The notes: a model not told the origin generated them from the sequence alone. DNA of 64,000 nt from Eubacterium sp. (GCA_029266335.1 JAQSXC010000009.1:38144-102143), one strand, 5' to 3'; counted from the first letter of the stretch, positions 17,823 through 27,992 are shown. Made by a program: numbers and translations.

Positions 17823-20009
17823 TTAATTTCTTACAAGCTTGGATAGTATTACTGCTATTTCGGCCCTGGTAGTCAAGGCCCTTGGATTGATTTTGCTTCC
17901 CGTTCCACTGACAAATCCGTTCTTAACCAGGATGGCAATTGCTTCTCTGGCATAACTGCTTATGAGATAGGAATCGCTAAATTTATTTAATTCGGAGGTG
18001 TCCGCCGGAGTTAAGGGGATACCTGCTGCCTTCACAGCATTATACACCTGTACCAGCATATCCTGTCTTGAGATATTGGACTTTGGCCCGAACAAGCCTT
18101 TACCCGTTCCGCTGGTAATACCAAGTGCCTTTGCAGTTCCGATGGCAGTATAATAGTATGAACCTGCAGGAACGTCTGAAAAATTACCGTTAAACTCAGC
18201 GGTAAGTCCCAGAGTTTTCATCAGCATGAGTATAAAATCGCCCCGTCTGGAGTTATTCATGGGTAGAAAGGTATTCTGCCCCACACCTGCCACAATACCC
18301 TTCTCATAAAGAGTATCAATAGGGTCAATAGCCCAATAAACTTTTTGTCCCACATCAGTAAAGTATTTTGAATTATAGCTGATCTTGAGCCCGTGGCTTT
18401 GATTATGCAGCCTGTCCAGCGCTGTAACCACATAAACCAAACCATTTGTAGTGGTTTTGGCGGTATCGGTATACTGCTGAAGTCCGGAACTGTTTTTTCT
18501 AACAGTTGCAATAAGCTTTTTAGCGCTCTCATCTGAACCAATATCTATAGTTTCAGTATTAGTGTATCTATATATGGCATAATAAGTTGAAACAGAATCA
18601 TTATCCTTCCAGGTTAAAGTATTTCCGGCTATACCTGAGCTGATTGTGCCGCTGACCGGAATGGCAGGAGCTCTGCCGCCTTTCCATGGCATAACGGGAA
18701 CAAGTGCCTTGCTGGACCACAAGTCCTTTTGAAGAGCAGAAACTACCTGCTGTATGGGAGTTTCAAAGGAATTGGCTATTCTGAACATGACACTGCCCTT
18801 TACTTCAGGCTTTAAGAGGTTATGTTTTGTTTGCCGTGTCATCTCCGGCACTCCGTTGTCAACAGAGAAATCCCTGTCATTGGTGGAGGAGTCTTCATTA
18901 ACCCTGTACAGCGCCTGTCCGATATACAAATGAACCTTCTTGCCGCTCACAGTGTTTGACCACCAGGTAACCAGTTCACCGTAAGGAGCAGCAGGATTGG
19001 CATATGTAAAATAGATCTGGGGACAAATATAATCTATAATTTCTTCATCTACCCACTTCTTTGTATCTGCATAACATTTGTCATAATTAGTATAGGAGGA
19101 ATTGGTATTTGAGCCGGCCGGATCATCTTTTCTATTTCTCCAGATTGCAGAAGGACTTATTCCAAACTTTACCCAAGGCTTTGCTGTGTTTATTTTTGCA
19201 GACAATTCCTTTACAAGCAGATATGTATTATTTCTTCTCCAATCAGCCTTGCTGGTGAACTGTCCATTGTTATATTTTTGATATGTAGTATCATCACCCA
19301 TTTCATTTGCAGCCGCCTCATAATAAAAGTAATCATCAAAATGCACGCCGTCAATATCGTAGTTGTTTACTACCTCCATGACACAGTCCTCAACCCATTT
19401 CCTTGCAGCCGGAATACCCGGATCAAGCACAAATCTGTTGTTTGCAGTTTTTATCCAGTCGGGATGCTCCTGGTAGACACTCTCAGGAACATTAAGAGAA
19501 GCCTTTGTAGCAGCACTTGTGTCCATTGAAACCCTGTAAGGATTAAACCAGGCGTGGAGCTCCAGATTTCTTTTATGAGCTTCGTCTATGGCAAACTGAA
19601 GAGGGTCAAAGCCCGGATCCTTCCCAAAGGTACCGGTCAGATAGCGCGACCAGGGAACAAGATTGGATTTATAAAAAGCATCGCCGGTGGAACGCACCTG
19701 CAGAAATACAGCATTCATATTAAGTGCTGCTGCTTTGTCCAGCAAGCGTATAAGCTCCTCTTTGGTTTTTTGAATCCTTGTATTATTATCTGCAATAGCT
19801 TTGGTTTTTGAGGATGGCCAGTCAAGATTTACAACTGTACTGATCCAAGCCCCTCGCAGGTGACTTTTTGATACCGGCGTATAAGCGGGTAAATATTGTA
19901 CATAGGGGTTCCAGGCAGCAGCAAGGGCTTTAATAGGGAGAGAAGTTAAAAATATGGTGATCAGAAGTAAAAAGGCAATATGTACACGATAAATAAGAAC
20001 TTTATTCAT
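17823..20009 (-). CDS. GHL10/DUF187-family glycoside hydrolase with C-terminal SLH domains
   Basis: RGAWISTVVNLDWPSSKT, GVHFDDYFYY, WRNRKDDPAGS motifs; SLH repeats (FTDVGQKVYWAIDPIDTLYEKGIVAG). Confidence 0.92.
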   Translation of the reverse strand: MNKVLIYRVHIAFLLLITIFLTSLPIKALAAAWNPYVQYLPAYTPVSKSHLRGAWISTVVNLDWPSSKTKAIADNNTRIQKTKEELIRLLDKAAALNMNAVFLQVRSTGDAFYKSNLVPWSRYLTGTFGKDPGFDPLQFAIDEAHKRNLELHAWFNPYRVSMDTSAATKASLNVPESVYQEHPDWIKTANNRFVLDPGIPAARKWVEDCVMEVVNNYDIDGVHFDDYFYYEAAANEMGDDTTYQKYNNGQFTSKADWRRNNTYLLVKELSAKINTAKPWVKFGISPSAIWRNRKDDPAGSNTNSSYTNYDKCYADTKKWVDEEIIDYICPQIYFTYANPAAPYGELVTWWSNTVSGKKVHLYIGQALYRVNEDSSTNDRDFSVDNGVPEMTRQTKHNLLKPEVKGSVMFRIANSFETPIQQVVSALQKDLWSSKALVPVMPWKGGRAPAIPVSGTISSGIAGNTLTWKDNDSVSTYYAIYRYTNTETIDIGSDESAKKLIATVRKNSSGLQQYTDTAKTTTNGLVYVVTALDRLHNQSHGLKISYNSKYFTDVGQKVYWAIDPIDTLYEKGIVAGVGQNTFLPMNNSRRGDFILMLMKTLGLTAEFNGNFSDVPAGSYYYTAIGTAKALGITSGTGKGLFGPKSNISRQDMLVQVYNAVKAAGIPLTPADTSELNKFSDSYLISSYAREAIAILVKNGFVSGTGSKINPRALTTRAEIAVILSKLVRN

Positions 20010-20304
20010 TTAACCTCCATGAGCCGCATTAGCAGCTACAAAATATTGGTTGATGTGCATAGTTTTTCAGACTTGTATTTCAGACTTAAGTCCTTAAACA
20101 GCCCGTATAACAAAGTGAAAATAAATGTTTATAAAATGAAAATTGTCAGCTGTTAATTTTAGAAAACTATATACATGTTTGTGGTTGACATAAAACTGGT
20201 TTTTGAGTAAAAAAATAGGGCTTTCCCGTATTAGCTCTATAGTATTATGTTAATCTATATGGAGTGAGGCGTCAATTAAAAACATCCTATTGTTAAAAAT
20301 TGCA

Positions 20305-20335
20305 AAGCGCCAGCAGGGATGATCCCCACTGACGC
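20305..20335 (-). terminator. Terminator for the DHA2 transporter
   Basis: - strand AGCGTCAGTGGGG atca TCCCTGCTGGCGCT then AT/T-rich. Confidence 0.7.
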
Positions 20336-20352
20336 TAAAAGTACAGGATTAA

Positions 20353-22395
20353 TTATTTGATCAATGAGCTCTTTAACCTGGACTTTTCAGGTTCCCGATA
20401 AAACAGCAGCAGTAAAATGGATAAGACACAAAAAACTGCCACCGTAATATACATTTGCTGGAAACCTGTACTCAAGGAGTTCTGAAAGGATTTTTCCAGC
20501 TCGGGCTTCAGCAGATCTATTTTTTTGAGATAATCCTTTTGGGACTGCTCAAAGGCCTGCGGTACAGCTTTCTTCAGATCCTCCATTTTAACAACGGTAT
20601 CCGCCATTAAAGCTTTCTGAGCTTTCATACCTTTTACAGCACCCTGAAGAGCAGCCTTGTCAATATTGGGACTGCCCGGGCCTCCTGCAGTGTTTCCTGT
20701 TTCCATTTGTGATATAGCTGCATCAATTCCTGTTATGCCTTGATTAAGCCCGGCGATACCCTTTTGAAGGCCTTCCAGAATTCCCGCTATTACTTCAGGG
20801 GTGTTCTGGCCATACATGAATTCTGAAAACTCCCGGGCTCTTTGTGCAATATTAGTAACATCAGCTGATTGCAAGGCTTTTAAGGCTTCTTCAGGTATGG
20901 CTTTGCCGCTGCTCATATCAAAATTCATTGTACCCAGGTTGTTTAAGTCGGGGATATTAACATCCTTAAGCATTTCTGCCATTCTGGGGTCCTTTTTCAT
21001 CTGTTCGATGTTTTTATTTACCTGGGCAGTTTGACTAATTGCTGGAACAGAAGGCTGGGGAAGCAGGCTCATAAGATTGTCCCTGGCAACAACTCCGGAC
21101 TGTGCAAGGAACCCGATCATAATGGACGGTGCTATAATTGTACCTATAGATCTGACCAACGACAGTGTTGCCAGTGCGGAATTAGCCTGCTCTTTTCTGG
21201 TATTGCCAAGCATCATATAGTTCAGCGGTGATCCCATGACAAAACCCAGGCCGGTACCGATCAACGCAAGGCTGATGAGAACAGCGGCCAGATTGTTTAC
21301 CTGTGTAGCAATGAGGGCAAGAAACAGCGAACCTGCAAGAGAGACCAGAAAGCCGCCTGTTAAAACCTTGCCGGCTCCATAGCGGTCTACAAGCCTGCCG
21401 CTCATTGGAGCACCTATCGCAGTAAATACACCCAGAATTGTCACAAAGTAGCCGCCTTTACCTGTCGCAATATGAAGAGCATTCTCAGAAAATTGGGGTA
21501 CAAATATCATACCCATCATGCAAATACCCACGAAAAATCCTACTACCAGTGTTATCAGGATTTTTGGCGTAGTAAAATACTTCAGGTTTAATATAGGGTC
21601 CTGCGCTTTTTTCTCAATAAAAATAAATAGCGGCAGCAGCAGAACAAACAGCAGCAAATATGGATAAACACCTGTGCTTTTTATTGTGCTTCCAAAATCA
21701 AAAAAGTCTATGTTTTTTAGTCCGTATATTAACGCAAGGATCATTGCTACAATGACAGCCGTACCGCATATATCGATTTTTCCGGGTTTTTCCTGTGCTT
21801 TGTTGACCGGAAGGAATACTATTCCAAATATAATAATTATGACACTAATGGGCAGATTGATGTAAAAAAGAAACTGCCAGTTTTCTATACCGAAAATATC
21901 CAGAATTGCACTTCCTAAAGATGACCCCATTATATTAGCCAGACCGTAAACGCCTCCAAGCAGTCCAAGCGCCATTCCACGCTTTTCTTCCGGGAAGGTA
22001 GTGCCAAACTCGGCATTTGCAATGGGCATTATGCCACCGCCCCCAATTGCCTGAATTACACGGCCTGTCAAAAGCATGGGAAAGCTGCTGAAGTTCTCTG
22101 AAAGTCCGCATATGAGTGAACCCATTCCAAATAAGGTTATACAAACAAGATAGACATGCTTTCTTCCTATTCTATCGGCAATCTTGCCTGAAACCGGTAT
22201 TGAAGCAGCATAAGCCAGTGTAAAGATTGTTATCATCCATATGCCTGCTTTGTCGGTTATACCGAGATTTGCCTGTATAACTGTTCTGGCAGGTGTTACT
22301 ATACCTGTATCAATTGCACCCATGAAAATGCCGAGCATATAAAGAAACATCAGCGTTCCTAACCTGGGTTTGACTCTGGAGTTGAGTTGATCCAT
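20353..22395 (-). CDS. MFS transporter DHA2/EmrB type with ~200-aa extra loop before the last TM
   Basis: IDTGIVTPARTVI, GKIADRIGRKHVY, 680 aa; hydrophilic/helical insert then TM MYITVAVFCVLSILLLLF. Confidence 0.9.
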   Translation of the reverse strand: MDQLNSRVKPRLGTLMFLYMLGIFMGAIDTGIVTPARTVIQANLGITDKAGIWMITIFTLAYAASIPVSGKIADRIGRKHVYLVCITLFGMGSLICGLSENFSSFPMLLTGRVIQAIGGGGIMPIANAEFGTTFPEEKRGMALGLLGGVYGLANIMGSSLGSAILDIFGIENWQFLFYINLPISVIIIIFGIVFLPVNKAQEKPGKIDICGTAVIVAMILALIYGLKNIDFFDFGSTIKSTGVYPYLLLFVLLLPLFIFIEKKAQDPILNLKYFTTPKILITLVVGFFVGICMMGMIFVPQFSENALHIATGKGGYFVTILGVFTAIGAPMSGRLVDRYGAGKVLTGGFLVSLAGSLFLALIATQVNNLAAVLISLALIGTGLGFVMGSPLNYMMLGNTRKEQANSALATLSLVRSIGTIIAPSIMIGFLAQSGVVARDNLMSLLPQPSVPAISQTAQVNKNIEQMKKDPRMAEMLKDVNIPDLNNLGTMNFDMSSGKAIPEEALKALQSADVTNIAQRAREFSEFMYGQNTPEVIAGILEGLQKGIAGLNQGITGIDAAISQMETGNTAGGPGSPNIDKAALQGAVKGMKAQKALMADTVVKMEDLKKAVPQAFEQSQKDYLKKIDLLKPELEKSFQNSLSTGFQQMYITVAVFCVLSILLLLFYREPEKSRLKSSLIK

Positions 22396-22416
22396 AAAAT
22401 ATCTCCTTTAAATTTA

Positions 22417-23001
22417 TTACGAATTTTTGTTTTCCAACAGATCAATTAGTGCTGTCAGAGATGGCTTGACCATGCTGAACTCAGCTTCCTCATTAGAGTA
22501 TGAAATGAGAATGTGAGAAATAATATCGCAGATATTCATTACCTCTTGAGAAGGTTCGGGTTTTTTACCGGTGCTTCTGCCACTTTCAATAACTTTAAAC
22601 ACCTTCTCTGAAATATGGTTTCTCAGAAGTTTTCGTTTTTCATTTATCTTGCTTACATTCATATCCTCAGTGTTTTCAATGGGATGCGTCTGAAACCATT
22701 CACCATGAACATTGATCATAAAACTATTTAGTTCATTAAATATAATTTCTATTTTATCGATTGCAGGAGCAGAAGTTTTTATATTCTGGTCAATCCTTCT
22801 TAGCATAAGATTCCACTCGTTTAGAAGGATTTCAGCAATTATCTGGTTTTTTGAACTGTAATAATTGTACACTGTGCCTGTAGCAACACCGCATCTGGCT
22901 GCTATATTTCTTATGTTCAATTCGGAATATCCTGTCTCCTTGATCAATTGCCGGGTTACGGACAATATATCCTCTTTAACGTTGTTTAAATTCTTTGGCA
23001 T
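22417..23001 (-). CDS. TetR/AcrR family regulator
   Basis: N-terminal HTH: IRNIAARCGVATGTVYNYYSSKNQI. Confidence 0.93.
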   Translation of the reverse strand: MPKNLNNVKEDILSVTRQLIKETGYSELNIRNIAARCGVATGTVYNYYSSKNQIIAEILLNEWNLMLRRIDQNIKTSAPAIDKIEIIFNELNSFMINVHGEWFQTHPIENTEDMNVSKINEKRKLLRNHISEKVFKVIESGRSTGKKPEPSQEVMNICDIISHILISYSNEEAEFSMVKPSLTALIDLLENKNS

Positions 23002-23024
23002 TTTTCCTCCACATTATCTTCTAC

Positions 23025-23062
23025 TATAATGAACGGTGTTCATGTGAACAATGTTCATTATA
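23025..23062. promoter_or_regulatory. Nested palindromic operator, probable TetR binding site
   Basis: TATAATGAACGGTGTTCATGTGAACAATGTTCATTATA: 10-bp outer and 5-bp inner inverted repeats around one centre. Confidence 0.8.
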
Positions 23063-23268
23063 ATTTATTTTTATATATTAATCAATAAAAAAATCTACAG
23101 TATTAAAAAGCATTCAAATTTCTGATAACATGTATATAGAATATGCATAATGCAGTGAGAACGTTAAAGACTAAAACTATTATATTTGCAGAAGGTTATG
23201 GATTTTTTTATTAATAAGGGATATATTCAGATAAAGCGGGGGTTCAGTATATAAAGGAATGGAGATAA

Positions 23269-23952
23269 ATGATGGAAATAAGCGTATTTGAAGTTTTGGG
23301 TCCGGTCATGATTGGTCCGTCCAGCTCTCACACCGCAGGTGCTGCAAAAATAGCAAGGATTGCCAGGTCTGTTGCAAACGAGGATGTTAAAAGGGTGGTT
23401 TTCGGCCTTCATGGGTCATTTGCCAAAACCTATAAGGGACATGGGACAGATAAGGCTCTTGTAGCAGGTATTCTGGGAATGATGGAGGACGATGAAAATA
23501 TACGGAACTCCTTTACTATTGCCGAAATGAACGGTATCGACTATCAGTTCAGAGAGGTGGAGCTTGCCAACGCACATGACAATTCGGTACTTATAGAAGT
23601 GATTGACAGCCATAACAGGTATCACAAGCTTATTGGCGCTTCTATCGGCGGAGGCAGCGTTGTTATCACAAATATAGATGATTTCGATGTGGAAATAACA
23701 GCAGAAAATCCTGTTATCATTATAAAGATGAAGGACACAAAGGGGATGGTGAGTGAGATAACTTCCCTGCTGGCTAAAAACAGTATCAATATAGGTGTCA
23801 TGAGAGTAAGCAGGAAGGAAAAAGGGTCTGAAGCTTCTACCGTTATAGAAACAGACGAAGAAATATCACATACCATAATAGATGAGCTCAAGAAGATAGA
23901 AAATCTATATGATGTGAAGGTTATGAATTTTACAGAAAATAAGAGTTTTTAA
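23269..23952 (+). CDS. sdaAB: L-serine dehydratase, iron-sulfur dependent, beta subunit
   Basis: VLGPVMIGPSSSHTAGAAKIA; ACT domain at C-terminus. Confidence 0.95.
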   Translation: MMEISVFEVLGPVMIGPSSSHTAGAAKIARIARSVANEDVKRVVFGLHGSFAKTYKGHGTDKALVAGILGMMEDDENIRNSFTIAEMNGIDYQFREVELANAHDNSVLIEVIDSHNRYHKLIGASIGGGSVVITNIDDFDVEITAENPVIIIKMKDTKGMVSEITSLLAKNSINIGVMRVSRKEKGSEASTVIETDEEISHTIIDELKKIENLYDVKVMNFTENKSF

Positions 23953-23980
23953 TAAGAGCTTTTAAAATGAGGAGTTTTTT

Positions 23981-24856
23981 ATGTACAGTAATGGAAGAGA
24001 ACTGTTGGAATTAACTAATATCAGAAATTTAAGGTTATCGGACATAATTCTTGAAAATGAAATAAAAATATCCGGCAAGACCGGACAAGAGATCAAGGAT
24101 GTAATGAGAAGAAGATACCATATTATGAAGGAATCTGCACAAAAAGCATTGACGGCTCCTCAGGAAACTGTTGGGGGAATGATTGCAGGTGATTCTAAAA
24201 GAATCAATGATTATTCTGATGAGGGCAAAACCATATCCGGTGACTTTATGGGAAAAGTAATGGCAAGAGCGCTTTCCTCCTGTGAAGTAAACGCTTCCAT
24301 GGGTAGAGTCTGTGCTGCACCAACGGCAGGCTCCTGTGGAATAGTCCCTGCAGTAGTCATCTCTGTATGTGAGAAGCTGGGATTGGATGAAGAAAGCGCT
24401 ATAAGGGGACTAATTACCTGCTCCGGCATTGGAGCAATAATTGTAAAGCATGCAACTGTTGCCGGAGCAGAAGGCGGCTGCCAGGCCGAATGCGGAGTAG
24501 CTGCAGCCATGAGCGCAGCTGCTGTGGTTGAGTTGGCCGGCGGCACACCTGAGATGAGCCTCCATGCAGCAGCAATATCACTTAAGAATATATTGGGACT
24601 GGTTTGTGACCCTGTGGCCGGCCTGGTTGAGGTGCCATGCGCAAAAAGAAATGCCTCCCAGGCAGTTAATGCAGTTACCTCTGCTGACCTGGCTCTGGCA
24701 GGAATAAAAAGCAATGTGCCCTTTGATGAAGTGGTAGAGGCAATGTACAAGGTGGGGAAAATGCTGCCCTATCAGCTGCGTGAGACGGCAATGGGTGGCA
24801 TTGCAGCCTCTGAAACCGCCAGAAAGATTGCAGCAAACATTTTCGGCAAAAAATAA
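23981..24856 (+). CDS. sdaAA: L-serine dehydratase, iron-sulfur dependent, alpha subunit
   Basis: GRVCAAPTAGSCGIVPAVV, GCQAECGVAAAMSAAA motifs. Confidence 0.95.
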   Translation: MYSNGRELLELTNIRNLRLSDIILENEIKISGKTGQEIKDVMRRRYHIMKESAQKALTAPQETVGGMIAGDSKRINDYSDEGKTISGDFMGKVMARALSSCEVNASMGRVCAAPTAGSCGIVPAVVISVCEKLGLDEESAIRGLITCSGIGAIIVKHATVAGAEGGCQAECGVAAAMSAAAVVELAGGTPEMSLHAAAISLKNILGLVCDPVAGLVEVPCAKRNASQAVNAVTSADLALAGIKSNVPFDEVVEAMYKVGKMLPYQLRETAMGGIAASETARKIAANIFGKK

Positions 24857-24857
24857 G

Positions 24858-24901
24858 GAAACCCATAAGCGCGGCCGAAAAAGCCAAGCTTATGGGTTTT
24901 A
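24858..24901 (+). terminator. Terminator after sdaAA
   Basis: AAACCCATAAGC...GCTTATGGGTTTT. Confidence 0.85.
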
Positions 24902-24915
24902 TGTCTGGATATGTA

Positions 24916-25092
24916 TCAAACACTCTGATCGAAATTTCCTCCAAGGTGTGGGCTCACACTTAGTTCCATCATTTTGGTCAAGGCTTCAGAATCTTCCAAA
25001 GCCGTATCCATTGCAAGTTTTGTTACAGCCAGTCCGACTTTCTGACTGACAGAAGCCTGTGACTTCAGCACTGATAATTCAGCTATATCCAT
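24916..25092 (-). CDS. YjfB-like putative motility protein (58 aa), absent from the ORF track
   Basis: My translation: MDIAELSVLKSQASVSQKVGLAVTKLAMDTALEDSEALTKMMELSVSPHLGGNFDQSV*; AAGGAGTGG SD upstream. Confidence 0.8.
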   Translation of the reverse strand: MDIAELSVLKSQASVSQKVGLAVTKLAMDTALEDSEALTKMMELSVSPHLGGNFDQSV

Positions 25093-25333
25093 TTCTAAAC
25101 CACTCCTTCTAAATTTTAATGATATGATTTCTTCTTAATTCTTAAATGGATTTACAAGTATAATGTAATTTTACATCATTCAACATTAAACTACAACATA
25201 TTTCTGGTAATCCTGACTTATTTAAACATTGCTGATGTCTGCAGTTCAAAACCCGGGGAATTTCAAGAAAATAAGGAGACAGGGAGATTTACTCAAGGGT
25301 AAATTGGCAAACCTGTTTTTCCAGTCATATTCC

Positions 25334-25362
25334 TTGACTGACACAATAACTAAACGTATAAT
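25334..25362 (+). promoter_or_regulatory. Sigma-A type promoter: TTGACT - 17 nt - TATAAT
   Basis: Near-perfect consensus upstream of the homocysteine methyltransferase gene. Confidence 0.75.
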
Positions 25363-25436
25363 TATTCAAAGGGTATACAGAACGGGCTATAAGCCTTGAA
25401 ACTACAGCCTACATTAAAATAAGGAATTGTATTGCC

Positions 25437-27200
25437 ATGAATATATTCGATAACAAGGACTATTTTCTGTTTGACGGTGCAATGGGTACCTATTACTCCT
25501 CCAGGCATGACAGCAACATAGCTTGTGAAACTGCAAACCTGACAGACAGAGACGCAATTTATAACATACATAAAGAATACATCAATGCAGGTGTTAATGC
25601 CATAAAGACAAACACCTTTGCTGCCAACAGGTTCTCTTTGGCCTGTGAGCAGGCAGAGGTGGAACAGGTCATAAAAAGCGGCTGGCAAATTGCCAACAGG
25701 GCTGTTAAAAATCATAATGTGACTGTGTTCGCAGATATTGGACCGATTCCGGTAACCGAAGGTACTGATGAAGAGGAAGAATATAAAGAAATAGTTGATA
25801 TTTTTTTGGACTGCGGTGCTGAGTACTTTCTTTTTGAAACTTTTCCGAAATACGATATACTGCTTGAATTGTCAGCCTATATTAGACTCAGAAAGCCGGA
25901 GGCTTTAATAATCACCTCCTTTGCCGTCTATCCTGACGGATATTCCAAAGAAGGTCTGTTTTATATGGATATTTTCAACAAGGTTGCCAACAGCGGGCTG
26001 ATTGACGCTTATGGTTTTAATTGTATCAGCGGTCCTGCGCATATGTGCAGACTTGTAAGTGAGTTGGATATAAAAGGTAAAGTTGTATCTATTATGCCCA
26101 ATTCAGGTTATCCGTCTTCAGAACGGGGCAGGGCTGTTTACGTTGACAATTCCGAATACTTTTCCGGAAAAATACTGGAATTAAAAAATCTTGGAGTAAA
26201 AATACTGGGAGGCTGCTGTGGAACAACTCCCAAGCATATTGCGGTGACTGCCGGCTTGCTGTCTTCAAATGCAGTTCCGGTTGATAGAAATGAGCTTCAG
26301 AGTGATACCGTCATAAAAGATTCATATAGAGAGCAATTAATCCAAAAGCTTGTGACTGAAAAAAAGTCAATTCTGGTTGAAATAGACCCTCCATTTGACA
26401 CTAACTGGGAGTATATGCTCAGAGATGCTTTTCTCTTAAAACAGGCCGGCGCGGATATGATTACAATTTCAGACTCACCACTGGCCAAGGCCAGGGCCGA
26501 CAGTGCCATACTGGCCGCAAAAATACAGCGGGAAACCGGTGTGCCTGTCATGCCTCACATAACCTGCAGAGATAAAAATTTGCTGGGGATAAAAGCAACT
26601 CTGCTGGGACTGAGTATTGAGGGTATAAGAAATGTATTGGTAGTCACAGGAGACCCAATTGCCAATATAGAGAGAAAAGATGTTAAAGGCGTCTTTAGCA
26701 TGAACTCATCAAATCTTGCAAATTATGTATCAAGTTTGAATACAAATATATTTGGAAATGCTTCCTTTGAAATCGGAGGTGCCTTAAATGTAAACGCCTT
26801 TAATTTTGAAGCGGAGTTAAGACGTGCACTTAAAAAAATAGAAAATGGAATAAGTTATTTTCTTACACAGGCTACCTATACAGAAACGGCAGTAAATAAT
26901 ATTATTAAGGCAGTTGAAATATTGAAGGTGCCTGTATTTGCCGGCTTGATGCCCATAGTCAGCTTCAGGAATGCCCAGTTTATAAATAATGAAGTTCCTG
27001 GTATAACAATAGATGAGGCAACCATTGAAGGCTTCAGGGACAAGAGCAGGGAAGAAGCGGAATTGCTGGGAATAGAACTTGCAATGAAGTGCATTAATAA
27101 GTTGTATGAGCATGTGTCGGGTTTTTATATTATGACACCCCTTAAGAGGACAAATATTGTTTGTGAAATAATAAAAAGAATCAAGGAGATAGAATTATGA
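25437..27200 (+). CDS. Bifunctional homocysteine S-methyltransferase / methylenetetrahydrofolate reductase
   Basis: FDGAMGTYYSSR, GGCCGTTPKHI (Zn site) then MTHFR-like domain (NVLVVTGDP). Confidence 0.92.
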   Translation: MNIFDNKDYFLFDGAMGTYYSSRHDSNIACETANLTDRDAIYNIHKEYINAGVNAIKTNTFAANRFSLACEQAEVEQVIKSGWQIANRAVKNHNVTVFADIGPIPVTEGTDEEEEYKEIVDIFLDCGAEYFLFETFPKYDILLELSAYIRLRKPEALIITSFAVYPDGYSKEGLFYMDIFNKVANSGLIDAYGFNCISGPAHMCRLVSELDIKGKVVSIMPNSGYPSSERGRAVYVDNSEYFSGKILELKNLGVKILGGCCGTTPKHIAVTAGLLSSNAVPVDRNELQSDTVIKDSYREQLIQKLVTEKKSILVEIDPPFDTNWEYMLRDAFLLKQAGADMITISDSPLAKARADSAILAAKIQRETGVPVMPHITCRDKNLLGIKATLLGLSIEGIRNVLVVTGDPIANIERKDVKGVFSMNSSNLANYVSSLNTNIFGNASFEIGGALNVNAFNFEAELRRALKKIENGISYFLTQATYTETAVNNIIKAVEILKVPVFAGLMPIVSFRNAQFINNEVPGITIDEATIEGFRDKSREEAELLGIELAMKCINKLYEHVSGFYIMTPLKRTNIVCEIIKRIKEIEL

Positions 27201-27982
27201 TTATTGTCGGAGAGAAGTTAAATAGCTCAATTCCCAAGATGTTTGAGCTTATGAAGGCTAAAAATACTGAGGAGATAAAAAGGATTGCTGTTGATCAGCA
27301 AAATGCCGGAGCAAATTTCCTGGATATTAATACTGCAATATTCAGAGATGAAGAGTCCGATATGATGGAGTATATACTGGGCATTGTGCTTGAAAATACT
27401 GACTGCGGTATTATGCTGGATTCGCCGTCACCTGCAGTGATTGAAAAAGCTATTAAATTGGTATCCGGCAGAGAGATTATTATTAATTCGATAACTCTTC
27501 AGGATAGAATAAATGAACTGCTTCCGGTTGTAAAAAACTATAAATCAGGTGTTGTGTGCCTGCCCATTGATAATAACGGCATACCAAAAACTGCTGAAAG
27601 CAGACTGGAGAATTCTCTCAAGCTGATTGAGCTATTGCTGGAAGCCGGCATAGAGAAGAGTAAGATTTATATTGATGTACTTGCTGAAGCCCTTGCTGTT
27701 GATAATGAAGCGGCAAAAACCACCATTGACACTATAGCGGCTCTCAGAAAAGCTCAGCCGGATGTTCATATTATATGCGGAGTTTCAAATGTTTCCTTCG
27801 GCTTGCCAAAAAGGGCCAGTATAAATGCTGCTTTTCTTACAGCCGCCATATATGCAGGCCTTGACAGCGGTATTGTGGATATTACCAACGAACAGATTCA
27901 GAGTACAATATTTATCTCAGAGATGATTGCCGGCCTTGATGAATATTGTATGGAATATCTGGGTTGGTTCAGGGGCAGATGA
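27197..27982 (+). CDS. Methyltetrahydrofolate:corrinoid methyltransferase-like protein (pterin-binding domain)
   Basis: VGEKLNSS, GANFLDIN, CGVSNVSFGLPKR motifs; overlaps upstream gene by 4 nt. Confidence 0.9.
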   Translation: MIIVGEKLNSSIPKMFELMKAKNTEEIKRIAVDQQNAGANFLDINTAIFRDEESDMMEYILGIVLENTDCGIMLDSPSPAVIEKAIKLVSGREIIINSITLQDRINELLPVVKNYKSGVVCLPIDNNGIPKTAESRLENSLKLIELLLEAGIEKSKIYIDVLAEALAVDNEAAKTTIDTIAALRKAQPDVHIICGVSNVSFGLPKRASINAAFLTAAIYAGLDSGIVDITNEQIQSTIFISEMIAGLDEYCMEYLGWFRGR

Positions 27983-27992
27983 CACCATTAAT

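Noticed and set aside
25200-25437. SAM or cobalamin riboswitch upstream of the homocysteine methyltransferase
   Set aside because: I could not find S-box core sequences or a B12-box; the promoter (25334-25362) is too close to the start codon for a large aptamer.
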